From contig NC_007716.1 in NCBI RefSeq assembly GCF_000012225.1, positions 642,570-706,569 of the forward strand: DNA of 64,000 nt, written 5' to 3'. The stretch is from Aster yellows witches'-broom phytoplasma AYWB (GTDB lineage: Bacteria; Bacillota_I; Bacilli_A; Acholeplasmatales; Acholeplasmataceae). Every line of letters starts with the position of its first letter. The first letter of the stretch is position 1. The notes below the pieces were generated by a model, which did not search any database, was not told where the DNA came from, and was given only the letters and a program-made list of their open reading frames with translations. This document shows positions 9,990 to 21,665 of the stretch, one piece after another. A program made the position numbers and the translations under genes.

Positions 9990-10600
9990 TTAATGATAAA
10001 TTAAGAAAATAAATTTTTTTTATTGGGTGTTTTATATTAAGATTTCAAACATTTGATAATTTTGTAAACTGCATCAGTAGGAGCCAAAGCGCTTAAATCA
10101 ACAACAACAATCCGATAAGTTATAATTATCAACATGCTCAATAGCAAAAATAATATGAATATGCAAATCTAAAATAGCTTTTATTATTGAGGAGTTATCT
10201 AAAAAAAAGTCACCTTCTGTATCCAAACAAGAATATGGATTGTTATACTTAATTTTCTAAGAACTTTATAATTAACATAAAGTGTTTTTAAACTAAATTA
10301 TAATTGGTAAAACTTTTAACAGACTCTTTTAGGTAATAAATATCTTTTGGATTCAAAAATAAAGTGTCTGTCGATTTATCATACTGAGTTTGTTAATAGT
10401 TTTCTTTCTTAATTAATATTTTCATATATGATGAACATCTTTTTTTTTAATAATATAATTAGCACAATAAGATATATAAATGCTCTATTGTTCATTGTTA
10501 AAAACCCCATGATTTAGTCCTTTTGTTTTTTATTTTATTATAACTCAATTTTGATGAATTAGTTTATATTTTTGGTTGGAAAAAGGAAGGTTTTGGGTAA
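9990..10600. other. decayed region, no intact gene
   Basis: No intact gene is seen. On the minus strand about 10250-10040 keeps short coding-like stretches in two frames (such as ILDLHIHIIFAIEHVDNY and, after a shift, VVDLSALAPTDAVYKIIK), which suggests a broken gene. I cannot assign its family. Confidence 0.3.
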
Positions 10601-10627
10601 TAAAAAAAGATCTTAATATAAGATCTT
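10601..10627 (-). terminator. terminator of the rplU-prp-rpmA-obg operon
   Basis: On the minus strand AAGATCTTA pairs with TAAGATCTT around a 3-base loop and is followed by a T run. It lies about 60 bases after the obg stop. Confidence 0.8.
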
Positions 10628-10687
10628 GCATTTGACTTATTTTTTTTTGGATCAAAAATATAATTTCTTTGTGTTATAATTACCAAA

Positions 10688-11947
10688 TTATAAAAAATCA
10701 AATAAACGATCACAAATTTTAACTTGATCTCCTGGTTTGGCTCCTTTTTTTTGTAATTGTTCTTCCATCCCTATTTTTTTCAATATTCTATTAAATCTTT
10801 TTACAGATTCTTCGTTGTTAAAATCGGTACGATGAAAAAAAATTTCTACTTGATTTCCAGAAACAACAAAAACAGAATCACTTTCTTTAATAACAGAAAT
10901 GGTTTTTAGATTATCAGTAAGGGTGTATAATTTAAAGTCATTGTTGTTATTTGGGTTAACTTCTAAGGGGGTATTTTGCAAAAAGGAGCTCATTTTATAT
11001 TTTAAGATTTCTAAATTATCAAAAGAAACCAAAGAAAGGGGGATAATAGGTTGTCCTTTGATTTTTTGTTTCAAAAGAGTAAGTTTTTTCAAAGAATCAG
11101 GTAAATCCATTTTATTGGTAACAATAATTTGTTTTTTAAGTAATAATTGGGGATTGTATTGTTTTAATTCTTGGTTTAAAGTTTGGAAATCTTGGTAAGG
11201 GTTTGAACTTTCCATACTTAAAATATGAACTAAAACACGACATCTTTCAATATGTTTTAAAAATTGAATTCCCATACCACAACCTAAATGAGCATTTTCA
11301 ATTAGGCCTGGTAAATCAGCTACTACAAAACTAAAACCATCCACTTCAACAACTCCTAAATGAGGTTTAATTGTGGTAAAAGGATAGGAAGCAACTTTAG
11401 GTTGGGCTTTGGAAATAGCAGAAATAAGAGAGGATTTCCCAACACTTGGAAAACCTAATAATCCGATATCAGCTAAAACTTTAAGTTCTGTTTTGATTTT
11501 AAAACTTTCACCTAAATCACCTTTTTCAGAATAACTTGGAGCTTGATTTTTAAAAGTAGCTAATGCTTTATTGCCTTTGCCGCCTTTGCCGCCTTTAGCA
11601 ATAACTAAGGTTTGTTGGTCGTATAAGATCTCTCCCAAAAACTTGTTATCAGCAGTGTAAAAAACTGTTCCTAAAGGAACTTTAACATAAAGATGAGGGG
11701 CATTGGCTCCATTTTGACCTTTATTTTTTCCATTTATTCCATGCGGCGCTTTAAGATGTTTTTGATATTTTAATTTTAATAAGGTATTCTCGCCTTTGTC
11801 GCCTACAAAAATAACAGACCCGCCGTTGCCGCCGTTGCCGCCAGCAGGTCCTCCAAAAGCTACATATTTTTCTCTTCTAAAAGCAACGATGCCATGACCA
11901 CCATTACCAGCAAAAACCTCATTAAAAGCTTCATCAACAAAATGCAA
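10688..11947 (-). CDS. obg: Obg family GTPase, ribosome assembly
   Basis: ObgE/CgtA binds the large ribosomal subunit and couples its assembly to GTP and (p)ppGpp levels. The 419-aa protein has all three domains. The glycine-rich Obg fold spans 1-155 (GNGGHG, GGPAGGNGGNGG, KGGKGGKGN). The G domain has G1 GFPSVGKSS (165-173), G2 TT (191-192), G3 DLPG (211-214) and G4 NKMD (278-281). A C-terminal OCT domain covers about 335-419. It ends the rplU-prp-rpmA operon 36 bases after rpmA, an order conserved in Firmicutes and Mollicutes. Confidence 0.97.
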   Translation of the reverse strand: MHFVDEAFNEVFAGNGGHGIVAFRREKYVAFGGPAGGNGGNGGSVIFVGDKGENTLLKLKYQKHLKAPHGINGKNKGQNGANAPHLYVKVPLGTVFYTADNKFLGEILYDQQTLVIAKGGKGGKGNKALATFKNQAPSYSEKGDLGESFKIKTELKVLADIGLLGFPSVGKSSLISAISKAQPKVASYPFTTIKPHLGVVEVDGFSFVVADLPGLIENAHLGCGMGIQFLKHIERCRVLVHILSMESSNPYQDFQTLNQELKQYNPQLLLKKQIIVTNKMDLPDSLKKLTLLKQKIKGQPIIPLSLVSFDNLEILKYKMSSFLQNTPLEVNPNNNNDFKLYTLTDNLKTISVIKESDSVFVVSGNQVEIFFHRTDFNNEESVKRFNRILKKIGMEEQLQKKGAKPGDQVKICDRLFDFL

Positions 11948-11983
11948 ACTAAATACCTGCTTTCTTTAAATACATAAAAAAAA

Positions 11984-12262
11984 TTATTGCAGATAAACAG
12001 AAACTTTTTTACGACCATGCTTTTTTTCAAATTTAATGATTCCACTCATTTTAGCAAATAAAGTGTCATCTCCACCTCTACCAACGTTAAAACCAGGGTG
12101 AATTTTGGTTCCTCTTTGACGATAAATAATAGCGCCTGCTTTGGCAAATTGACCGTCAGAAAGTTTAGCACCTAATCTTTTGGAATGAGAATCTCTACCA
12201 TTTCGAGTAGAACCTGCTCCTTTTTTAGAAGCAAATAACTGAATTTGTAATTGTAATAACAT
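11984..12262 (-). CDS. rpmA: ribosomal protein L27 with cleavable N-terminal extension
   Basis: This 92-aa protein of the large subunit reaches the peptidyl-transferase centre with its N-terminus. The core begins [15 protein letters not shown] and continues with [28 protein letters not shown]. Ahead of the usual ASKKG start are ten extra residues, [10 protein letters not shown]. In Firmicutes such a leader ending in a hydrophobic pair before ASKKG is removed by the Prp protease. The adjacent upstream gene here encodes Prp, which supports the same maturation. The ribosome site AAGAGG precedes ATG 12262, and one base separates it from prp. Confidence 0.97.
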   Translation of the reverse strand: MLLQLQIQLFASKKGAGSTRNGRDSHSKRLGAKLSDGQFAKAGAIIYRQRGTKIHPGFNVGRGGDDTLFAKMSGIIKFEKKHGRKKVSVYLQ

Positions 12263-12263
12263 G

Positions 12264-12599
12264 TTATAACCTCTTTCTTGTTTGAATTTGAGATATTTTT
12301 TTAAAATGATTGGGGTATTGTTTGACTAAATTGCAGATAGTGTATTCTAAATTATCTAGCAAAATAAAAAGGGTGGGATTTTGGGTGGTTTTAACTTCTA
12401 ATTCAAACAACTTATCTTGTAGATTGTAGGTAATATCTGTTTGGAATTGAAGCTTTTCTAAAGCATTCAGAGTCACAATAATAGCAGTAGAAACCGAAGC
12501 ACATACAATATCAAAACCTTTAGGAGCGTATAAAGCGTGACCGAAAACTTGAATACTAGTAATTTTTTTTTGTTCTTTGTAAAAACAATAGCGAATCAT
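12264..12599 (-). CDS. prp: ribosomal-processing cysteine protease Prp (YsxB family)
   Basis: Prp cleaves the N-terminal leader of L27 before it enters the ribosome. The 111-aa protein has the two hallmark segments: GHA with catalytic His21, and DIVCASVS with catalytic Cys33. The gene lies between rplU and rpmA, its usual place, and the L27 gene encodes a matching leader. The length is normal for the family. ATG 12599 follows the rplU stop by a few bases. Confidence 0.93.
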   Translation of the reverse strand: MIRYCFYKEQKKITSIQVFGHALYAPKGFDIVCASVSTAIIVTLNALEKLQFQTDITYNLQDKLFELEVKTTQNPTLFILLDNLEYTICNLVKQYPNHFKKISQIQTRKRL

Positions 12600-12604
12600 A
12601 GTTT

Positions 12605-12913
12605 TTAAACAGTTATTTTAGTAATCAAAAGTTTAGTATAGGATTGTCTGTGTCCTTGTTTACAACGATATTTTTTACGTTTTTTATACTTAAACACAAT
12701 AATTTTTTTAGCGCGATCATGTTTGATTACTTGAGCTGTTACTTTAGCGTCTTTAACAAAAGGGACGCCTAAAACAGGATTGGAGCCACCAACAGCCAAA
12801 ACTTCTTGAAATTGATAAGTTGTTTCTGGCTCAACATTTAGTTTTTCAACATAAATTTCTTGTCCTTCAGAAACACGAAATTGTTTTCCCCCAGTTTTGA
12901 TGATTGCAAACAT
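12605..12913 (-). CDS. rplU: ribosomal protein L21
   Basis: L21 is a large-subunit protein that binds 23S rRNA. I place the start at ATG 12913, because AAGGAGG (12921-12927, complement) lies at ideal distance and the protein then begins [18 protein letters not shown] like its homologues. An upstream in-frame start would add nine unlikely residues. Later landmarks are [21 protein letters not shown] and [12 protein letters not shown]. The length of 102 aa is normal. It is the first gene of rplU-prp-rpmA-obg, with a TATAAT about 140 bases upstream. Confidence 0.96.
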
Positions 12914-13098
12914 TTTATTTCCTCCTTGCAAAAATTGCAAATTATCTTGGATAATTTATTGAATCTGATAATAATTAATTGTTTAAAAACAATGGTTTTT
13001 ATATTTTTTTTTATTGGGCATTAAAACCAAACCAAAAAAAAATACAATAATCATACATTATTATAACATATCTTATTGAAATATGAATGTTTTTTTTG

Positions 13099-14025
13099 TT
13101 ATGAGGTTTTATTATTGTGCTTTTTGAGATATCTATTTTGCGGATGGGCGCTACATTTATCACTACAAGCCCCTAAATATTTGTGTTCGTTATGTTCGTG
13201 GCACAAAATTTGTTTGTTGCATTGAGGATTAGAGCAATTAATATAGCGTTCACAAGGGGTGCCATCAAAATAGTCTTTGCCAACGATAACATGTTCTTTT
13301 TGATTAACAGTAACTGCTATTCTTTGATCAAAGACATACATTTGACCATCCCATAAAACACCTTGAGTTTCGGGGTGTTTACCATAAGAAATAATTCCTC
13401 CTTCTAGTTGATAGACATCCACGAAACCTTCTTTTTTTAAGAAAGTACTAAATTTTTCACAACGCACACCGCCAGTGCAATAAGTTACGATTTTTTTATT
13501 TTTTAATAAATGGGTGTTTTGTTTGACCCAATTTGGCAAATCACGAAAATGTCTAATGTTAGGGTTAACTGCATTTCTGAAATGTCCTAAATCATATTCA
13601 TAGTCATTACGAGCATCAAGAATTAAAACATCTTTTTCTTGCAAGGCTTGCAAAAATTCTTGAGGAGCTAAATAAGCGCCTTTGTCTTTGGTAAGATCAA
13701 CCTTTTCTTCAAGACTCAAATTAACCAATTCAGGCTTGACTTTAATAGAAAGACGCGGAAAAACTTGTGCATCCACATTTTCAATTTTAAAAACAGTATT
13801 GCAAAAACGCACATCTTGTTTTAGTTGATCGATGTATTTATGTATTTGTTCTTTTGGACCTGACAAAGTGCCGTTAATACCTTCTTGGGCAACAATAATA
13901 CGTCCTAAAAGTCCTAGAGATTCGCAATATTTAAAATGTTGGTTTCTAAAAGTTTGAGGGTCTTTTATTGGAACATATTGATAATATAAAATAACTAAGT
14001 ATGAGGAGTTAGAAGTTTTTGTCAT
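13099..14025 (-). CDS. trhO: tRNA uridine 5-hydroxylase TrhO (rhodanese family, YceA/YbfQ)
   Basis: TrhO performs oxygen-dependent hydroxylation of U34 in some tRNAs. The protein has an N-terminal alpha/beta domain (QEGINGTLSG) and a rhodanese domain with the catalytic loop YCTGGVRCE (Cys183 counted from ATG 14025). It ends in a cysteine/histidine-rich tail with several C-x2-5-C pairs (CERYINCSNPQC, GACSDKC), characteristic of the longer Firmicute form. I chose ATG 14025; a TTG at 14064 would add 13 residues. AGAGG lies 13 bases upstream of the chosen ATG, a little far. Confidence 0.9.
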   Translation of the reverse strand: MTKTSNSSYLVILYYQYVPIKDPQTFRNQHFKYCESLGLLGRIIVAQEGINGTLSGPKEQIHKYIDQLKQDVRFCNTVFKIENVDAQVFPRLSIKVKPELVNLSLEEKVDLTKDKGAYLAPQEFLQALQEKDVLILDARNDYEYDLGHFRNAVNPNIRHFRDLPNWVKQNTHLLKNKKIVTYCTGGVRCEKFSTFLKKEGFVDVYQLEGGIISYGKHPETQGVLWDGQMYVFDQRIAVTVNQKEHVIVGKDYFDGTPCERYINCSNPQCNKQILCHEHNEHKYLGACSDKCSAHPQNRYLKKHNNKTS

Positions 14026-14206
14026 AAAATAATTATGCCTCTTTTCAATTGAGATTGCATGCAAAATCTAATTAATTTAGACTTTATTTTATTATTAAAA
14101 TAAATTATTATGAATTTAAAATAATGAATGATTGATGTTTTTTGTTTCATTTATAATTTTTTATTTAGGTTTTTTCAGATAAATATTAAGGTTTATAAAA
14201 TAAATT

Positions 14207-14530
14207 TTAGGAGTGTTCTTCCCAAAAAATATACATATTTTGAGCACCATTTGACATTTGTTTTAAATCATCTAAACTATATTTTATTTCACCTTTAAAA
14301 CTTGCAGTCCTTGTACCACCATCAAAAAATACTCCTAATAAATCCGAAGGAGCGTCTTTAATGCGGCACAAAAGGCAAGGATAAGTTTGAATGGTCTCGG
14401 AATTATAACAAGGATAATCAGATATAAAACCCCAAAAATATGGATTAATATTCGTTTTAATATAGGTTTCTATTTGTTGAGGAAAAGTTTGAGAATTGTG
14501 GGGGCGTAAATAAATGTTTTTAATTTGCAT
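14207..14530 (-). CDS. small conserved-looking protein, unknown function
   Basis: I do not recognise this 107-aa protein. It has no membrane segment and no signal. It contains four cysteines, two as CLLC in YPCLLCRIKDAPSD, and a compact acidic C-terminus ending FWEEHS. ATG 14530 is chosen because GAGGT lies 7 bases upstream; a TTG at 14548 would include the ribosome site in the coding region. It sits alone between trhO and serS on the same strand. The clean reading frame and good ribosome site argue for a real gene. Confidence 0.65.
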   Translation of the reverse strand: MQIKNIYLRPHNSQTFPQQIETYIKTNINPYFWGFISDYPCYNSETIQTYPCLLCRIKDAPSDLLGVFFDGGTRTASFKGEIKYSLDDLKQMSNGAQNMYIFWEEHS

Positions 14531-14644
14531 ATTGATATTACCTCGCAATTATTTTAGTAAATAGAAATAATGAATTTTTGGGGTTTCCTTTGAAATAGTT
14601 ATAAAATTATTAAAGGTTTTATTAGTGGCTTTTGGTTTGGCAAT

Positions 14645-14685
14645 AAAAAACGCCGAATCATTTTATTTTTCATAAAAGATTCGAC
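14645..14685 (-). terminator. terminator of serS
   Basis: On the minus strand CGAATC.TTTTAT pairs with ATAAAA.GATTCG, followed by GCGTTTTTTATT. It lies about 40 bases after the serS stop. Confidence 0.75.
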
Positions 14686-14722
14686 TCTATATTCTAAATT
14701 ATTATTGTTAAAAACATTCAAA

Positions 14723-16410
<1,688 letters not shown>

Positions 16411-16671
16411 TTAAAGTGTGTTTACTAATTTTTGTAAATCAGATTTGTTTCTAGCAGAAAAGTTAGCGTGATAAACTCTTTTAGAAACACCTTTATCAAA
16501 TTTTTTATAAGCTACACTTAATAAAGCTAAGGCTTTTTGTTTATCAGCATTTGCCACTGCAGTTTTTACTTGTTTTACCACTGTTTTTACAGATGATTTA
16601 AAAGAAAAATTTTGTAAACGACGTTTTTCATTAGTTTTATTACGTTTTTTTTGTTGTTTAATATTAGCCAT
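16411..16671 (-). CDS. rpsT: ribosomal protein S20
   Basis: S20 is a small-subunit protein that binds 16S rRNA early in assembly. The 86-aa basic protein begins MANIKQQKKRNKTNEKRRLQN and ends with KGVSKRVYHANFSARNKSDLQKLVNTL, the typical helical bundle signature. Length is normal. ATG 16671 follows GGAG at good spacing. It is monocistronic, with long non-coding stretches on both sides. Confidence 0.96.
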   Translation of the reverse strand: MANIKQQKKRNKTNEKRRLQNFSFKSSVKTVVKQVKTAVANADKQKALALLSVAYKKFDKGVSKRVYHANFSARNKSDLQKLVNTL

Positions 16672-17526
16672 GATTATAATCTCCTCTTTTTTAATTACTT
16701 AATTATCAATTTTATTATTAATAACTCTACTGAGGATTATACCAAAATTTAAATAAAAAATCAAACAAATAATTAATTAAGGCAATATATAAAATCCAAC
16801 CCCACTTGAAAAGAATAGGTGATAGCTCCGTAAAAAATATGTTATTTTTTATTATTTATAAATAAAATAAAAGGAGATTTAAAATAATGAATGTAAGAAA
16901 AAAATTTTAACACTTATTTATTGCTTTTGAAAACAAAATTTAAATGTTTATTTTAAAATTATATTTTGAATATATAAGTATTTTTTTTTAAAAATGATAA
17001 AAGTTCTTCTAAATGTGTTTCTTGTTTAGGTGTTAATTTCTTTTGTTTTTATATAAACCACAAATATCTTAATAATGAATCCCGTAATTCTGTTTTATTA
17101 TCTATTTTATGAAATTATTTTTGCATTCATTGAATTTTTTGAATTTGCTTAATGTTTTTTGGATTGCTTTTTTTATAAATAATATTTTTGCAAAACCAAA
17201 ATATCATAATCCATATAATCACAAAAAATAAATTTGAAAAAAGATAAAAATGGCGAATTAATTGAAGGTTTTATTATCCCTAAATATTTTTTTACACATT
17301 CCCATAAAAAAATAAAGTTTTTTGCTCATAAAACAACTCTTTTTATATAATTAACTTTTATAACATTTTGTTAATAATCATTCCTAAACATTTCAAAAAT
17401 TAAATAATTCTATCACCCTAAATTATAAACAATTACAAAAATTTATCCAACCCAAAATCAAGGAAAAACCAAACTGTAATTAAAGTTTGGGTTATTTTAA
17501 TTAAAAAATGATACATTTGTAAAAAA
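16672..17526. other. non-coding stretch with transposase scrap and orphan leader
   Basis: On the minus strand about 17180-16985 reads in one frame, with a few stops, like a transposase middle segment (TELRDSLLRYLWFI, KQKKLTPKQETHLEELLSFLKK). That pattern is seen in ISL3-family transposases, but the match is weak. On the plus strand AAAAGGAGATTTAAAATAATG at 16870-16889 closely matches the leader of the SVM gene at 26046, but its frame ends after seven codons (16887-16910). Confidence 0.35.
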
Positions 17527-18255
17527 TCAAAAATCTTCAAAGAAAGCCTTAGATTTAGGAAACTTATCAGTTTCAAAAATTTCTTTCGGAGTGCCTTTTT
17601 CAAGAATTTTACCTTGTTCCATGAAATAAATAGTATCAGATACTTTTTGAGCAAATTTCATTTCATGAGTTACAATAATAAGGTTTATTTTTTTCTCTGA
17701 TAATTTTTGTAAAGTTTGTAATACTTGCAAAGTAGATTCAGGATCTAGAGCAGAAGTTGGTTCATCTAAAAGAATAACTTCAGGTTTCATACATAAAACT
17801 CTAGCAATAGCAACGCGTTGTTTTTGTCCCCCTGAAAGTGTTTCTACTCTTTGATTAGCAAGAGCTTTTAAATCTAGTTCTTTTAACCGTTCTAAAGCAT
17901 TTTCTTGAGCTTCTTGTTTAGATAATTTTAATACTTTCATCGGAGCTAAACAACAATTTTCTAATACTGTCTTTCCTTCAAATAAATTAAAACTTTGAAA
18001 CACCATTCCTACTTTAGTTCTTAAATCAGATAATTTTACTCCTTTATCTAAGATATTTTTATTATCAATTAAGATTTGTCCAGAATTAGGTTCTTCTAAT
18101 AGATTAAAACACCTTAATAAAGTAGATTTCCCTGAACCTGAAAAACCAATAATAGTTACTATTTCTTGTTTTTTAATTTTTAAATTAACATTTTTTAAAA
18201 TCTCTTTATCGCCAAACTTTTTACAAAGATTTTTAACTTCAATTAAATATTGCAT
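17527..18255 (-). CDS. glnQ: amino-acid ABC importer ATP-binding protein (GlnQ/ArtP type)
   Basis: This ATPase drives uptake of polar amino acids. The 242-aa protein has Walker [11 protein letters not shown]-loop VFQSFNLF, signature [15 protein letters not shown], Walker [15 protein letters not shown] and switch VTHEM, all in the polar amino-acid branch. It follows directly (1 base gap) after the fused binding-protein/permease gene, with which it forms a minimal two-gene importer. The exact substrate (Gln, Arg, His or other) cannot be read from the ATPase. Confidence 0.93.
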   Translation of the reverse strand: MQYLIEVKNLCKKFGDKEILKNVNLKIKKQEIVTIIGFSGSGKSTLLRCFNLLEEPNSGQILIDNKNILDKGVKLSDLRTKVGMVFQSFNLFEGKTVLENCCLAPMKVLKLSKQEAQENALERLKELDLKALANQRVETLSGGQKQRVAIARVLCMKPEVILLDEPTSALDPESTLQVLQTLQKLSEKKINLIIVTHEMKFAQKVSDTIYFMEQGKILEKGTPKEIFETDKFPKSKAFFEDF

Positions 18256-18256
18256 T

Positions 18257-20053
18257 CTAAACTCCTTTTTTTTGTTTTTCTAAATATTTAACAAATAAAT
18301 TAGCAATCGTAATTAACAATAAATAAATACAAGCAGTAATAGCATAAGGAATAGCAATACTTCCTGTTTGAACGATTTGAGTTTTGGCTTTCCATGCTAC
18401 ATCTAACAGACCAACCAAACCACCAAAACAAGCACTATCTTTAATATTTACAATAAATTGTTGTACTACAAAAGGAAGTGATCTTTTAAGTGTTTGGGGA
18501 AGAATAACAAAAAAAAATGTTTGTCTTTGAGTCATTCCTAAAGCTAGAGCAGCTTCTTCTTGTCCTTTATCTAAAAACTTAATATTTTGTAATAAAATAC
18601 TCGTAATACTAACTGCTGAATTTAATAATAACACTATAACACCTGAATACATCGGATTTAATTCAGGATTATAAGCTCTCCAACCAAAATGAACTATAAT
18701 AATTTGAGCTGCTACTGGAATTGATTTAAAAATATAAAGTATTGCATCAAGTAAGTAAAGAAAACTTTGTATTAACCCTAAAATAAAGGGTTTTTGTGTT
18801 TGATAATTAGGTTTAATGCTTTTAATCCCCGTTAAAACAATAGCTAAGATAAAACCTACAATAACTCCATCTAATGCAAGTAATAAAGTAGTTTTTAAAG
18901 GTGTTGAATATTCAGACAAAGCAAGAGATACTTTTTGATACCACTTTAATCCTTGTTGTTGGCTTAACTCTTTTAAAGATTTTTCTAACCATTTATTAGT
19001 TATTTCTTTAAACTTAGATATTTTGTCTTTTAATTTTTGTATTTTATTAATGGGGCCTTGTTTGTCAGTGGGTTTTGATTGTTCGTTTTTTAATTTTTTG
19101 GTTAATTCAATTATACCTTCAACATTTAAACCGTCACCTTCTAAAACAAGTCCTTTTTCTTTTAAAACTTCTTTAAAAGCATTATTAATTTGAGTAACTA
19201 ATTTTGTATTACCTTTTTTAACTGCAATTCCTAAACCCATAGGAGAAACAGTAAAACGATTATCATAAGATATAATTGATATATGTTTTAATTTATCATT
19301 TTGCGAAGCATAATATTTAGTAATATAACTATCAGTTACAAAAATATCAGAAGATTGATCTTCAACACTTTTAACACACATAACAGCATCATCAATAGGA
19401 TTTAATTTGGTAATGTGTGATAAATTTCCTAAATCTGATCTAATATTTTCAATAACTTTATCAGCCACAGAACCAGTAAGAGTTAAAAATTGAATTTTGT
19501 CTTTTGTATCTTGTAATTTACCTTTTATATCTTCATAATTTACTTCTAATGGCAAATTTCTAAAACGTTCATCATCTGATCTTACTAAAAAACCTGTATT
19601 ATCTAAAGTATAGGCAATAGAAAAATCAAAGTTTTCTTTTCTTTTGTTAGTAATGCTAATAGAAGAAATAGCTACATCCACTGAACCATTTTGTACAGCA
19701 GCAAACATCCCATCAAAATCAAAAAGACTAAATTTACAACCTTCATACTTTTCTTCTTTAGGTAATGCTTTTACTATTTTATCAATTAAATCTATATCAA
19801 ATCCAGAAATATATTCACCTTGAATAGTTCTATGATTTTTACTTGTATCTTTATCAGATTTAATAGTCAAACTATTAGGGGCTGCATCAGCTACCACAGC
19901 TACTCTTAAATATTTCTTAGAATTATTAACTCTTTGAAATAACCCCACACTAAAATGAAGCCATCCCCAAAAAATCATAAAGAAAAATAATGAAATATAT
20001 TTAGTATATTTTAGATATTCAACAATTTTGTATTTTTTTTTCCTTTGAATCAT
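18257..20053 (-). CDS. glnP: amino-acid ABC importer, binding protein fused to permease (GlnH-GlnP type)
   Basis: One 598-aa protein carries both the solute-binding and membrane parts. Residues about 20-40 are a signal or anchor. The periplasmic-type binding fold covers about 45-310 (FDIDLIDKIVKAL, FDGMFAAVQNGSVDVAISSI, MGLGIAVKKGNTKLVTQINN). A charged linker follows. The HisM/GlnP-type permease occupies about 380-595, with the EAA loop EEAALALGMTQRQTFFFVILPQ. In a wall-less cell a tethered binding domain keeps the receptor at the membrane. Similar fusions are known in lactic acid bacteria. A decayed paralogue lies upstream at 20600-21500. Confidence 0.92.
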   Translation of the reverse strand: MIQRKKKYKIVEYLKYTKYISLFFFMIFWGWLHFSVGLFQRVNNSKKYLRVAVVADAAPNSLTIKSDKDTSKNHRTIQGEYISGFDIDLIDKIVKALPKEEKYEGCKFSLFDFDGMFAAVQNGSVDVAISSISITNKRKENFDFSIAYTLDNTGFLVRSDDERFRNLPLEVNYEDIKGKLQDTKDKIQFLTLTGSVADKVIENIRSDLGNLSHITKLNPIDDAVMCVKSVEDQSSDIFVTDSYITKYYASQNDKLKHISIISYDNRFTVSPMGLGIAVKKGNTKLVTQINNAFKEVLKEKGLVLEGDGLNVEGIIELTKKLKNEQSKPTDKQGPINKIQKLKDKISKFKEITNKWLEKSLKELSQQQGLKWYQKVSLALSEYSTPLKTTLLLALDGVIVGFILAIVLTGIKSIKPNYQTQKPFILGLIQSFLYLLDAILYIFKSIPVAAQIIIVHFGWRAYNPELNPMYSGVIVLLLNSAVSITSILLQNIKFLDKGQEEAALALGMTQRQTFFFVILPQTLKRSLPFVVQQFIVNIKDSACFGGLVGLLDVAWKAKTQIVQTGSIAIPYAITACIYLLLITIANLFVKYLEKQKKGV

Positions 20054-20599
20054 AATATATAATTTTTACCTACACTTTCAATTTTGGTGTTTATAAAAAC
20101 TATCTATTTGACAAATTTAATTTAAAATACCACCAAAAAACAAACATCATTTTTATAATAGATACAATAATTTTAATATACTTATGAATATTAAATATAT
20201 ATTTGGGAGGCATCTTTTTAATTTTCATTTTTTAACCTTTTATTTGTATATTATAAATATACATAAATTGTAATATGCATCATTTATAAATATTTTTCAA
20301 ATTACTCTAAAATAATATCAAACTTTTAATACTAAGATATTTTTTTTAAAATAATACTTTATTACTTATGATAGCATAAAAACAATTAAAATTAACATTT
20401 AATTAATATAAGTATAATTACTTTAATATAAAAGATTCCAAAAGGCAAGAAATAAATATTGGTTTAATAATTAAAATTTAGTGATTTATGCATTAATTTT
20501 TTTATATTTTATATTAAGAATTAATATTTATTTTATATTAATATTTATTTCTTATAATTCTTAAATTAATTTATTAAGTACTAACTAAAGTTTTTAAAG
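20054..20599. other. intergenic, AT-rich, with 19-bp palindrome
   Basis: No gene is seen. TGTATATT-ATA-AATATACA at 20245-20263 is a perfect palindrome about 190 bases upstream of the amino-acid importer start. It could be an operator or simply AT-rich chance. Short AT repeats (TTAATATTTATTTTATATTAATATTTATT) occupy 20515-20550. Confidence 0.35.
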
Positions 20600-21500
20600 C
20601 AGGATTTAATTTTTTTTCTAAATATTTACTTAAAATGTTAAGTAAATTAAATTAAAACTAAGTAAAAAAAACGGAAAGTATTACAAATGGAGTAACTAAA
20701 TCTGCTGTAACATTCACAGCATCATTTGTAACAAATGAAATATCAATTAATGCAATTAATCCGAAGAAAGTACAAGCTTTAATATTAGTAAAAAATTGTG
20801 CTACTACTAAATGAACTGTTTTTTTAATGCTTGAGGGAAAGTAACATAATAGAAAGATTGTTTTTTTATTCAATAATAAAGATTGAGCCGCTTCCACTTG
20901 TCTTTTATCTAAAAATTTAAGAGTTTGCATTAAAAAAACAGCAATATTAGCAGCTGAATTTAATACAATGGAAAATTAATGATGCATGTAAGTTTGATGC
21001 ATTGTAGGAAACTTAATAAGCCACCATAAATATCTTTAAAACCAAACTAACAAACCTTGAGCAGCAATTGTAACTCCAATGATAAATAAACATAAAAATC
21101 TACAAATTTAGAACCTACTTGTTTAACAAGTTTCACAAAGACATTATTTTTTCTAGAGCATTTTGTGATATTGTAGTTACATTTAGTTCAACAAATTCTC
21201 TTTATTGTGCTGCGTTTCTTTTATTTTTTTCATTTAATTCTCTTTTGTTGTTTTGAATTTTTTAATTCCATCTTTTGTCTGGTGAATTTTTTTGTGGATT
21301 TATTATTTGTTCTCATATTTGAGCATCAGTTAATTCTGAAATAGATTCTAAATTTTCAATAGTTAGTTTGATAAGTTATTGGGTTAAGATATTTGCATAT
21401 GTGATAATTTTTTTCGATAATAACTAAAAACATTAATACTATAAAAATATATTTGTTGTGAGTCATTAAAGTAGGTTTATGGTTTATAGATGCAAATTCC
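20600..21500 (-). pseudogene. decayed paralogue of the fused amino-acid importer (GlnH-GlnP)
   Basis: The 20658-20930 stretch translates to TLKFLDKRQVEAAQSLLLNKKTIF and onward. It aligns with the permease EAA region of the intact gene (NIKFLDKGQEEAALALGMTQRQTF) and its last helices (TNIKACTFFGLIALIDISF). Upstream, to about 21500, scraps of permease and binding-protein linker appear in different frames with many stops. Gene order and direction match the intact copy, so this looks like a tandem duplicate that has lost function. Confidence 0.7.
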
Positions 21501-21665
21501 ATTTACTTATTTAATTTTCATCCCGCTTTTTTTCTTGGATTTGATTTGGGTGAGTTTTTTTATAGTTTTTGAGAGTTTAGATTTGGGGTGTGCTAATAGC
21601 TATTTGAAAAAATTTTATTATTTAGTATTTGTGATTTGTTCCGTTTTTTTAATTTATTTTAATAT

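Noticed and set aside
17433..17654. Open frame overlapping the end of the amino-acid ATPase gene
   Set aside because: It is an out-of-frame shadow of the ATPase gene, with no ribosome site.
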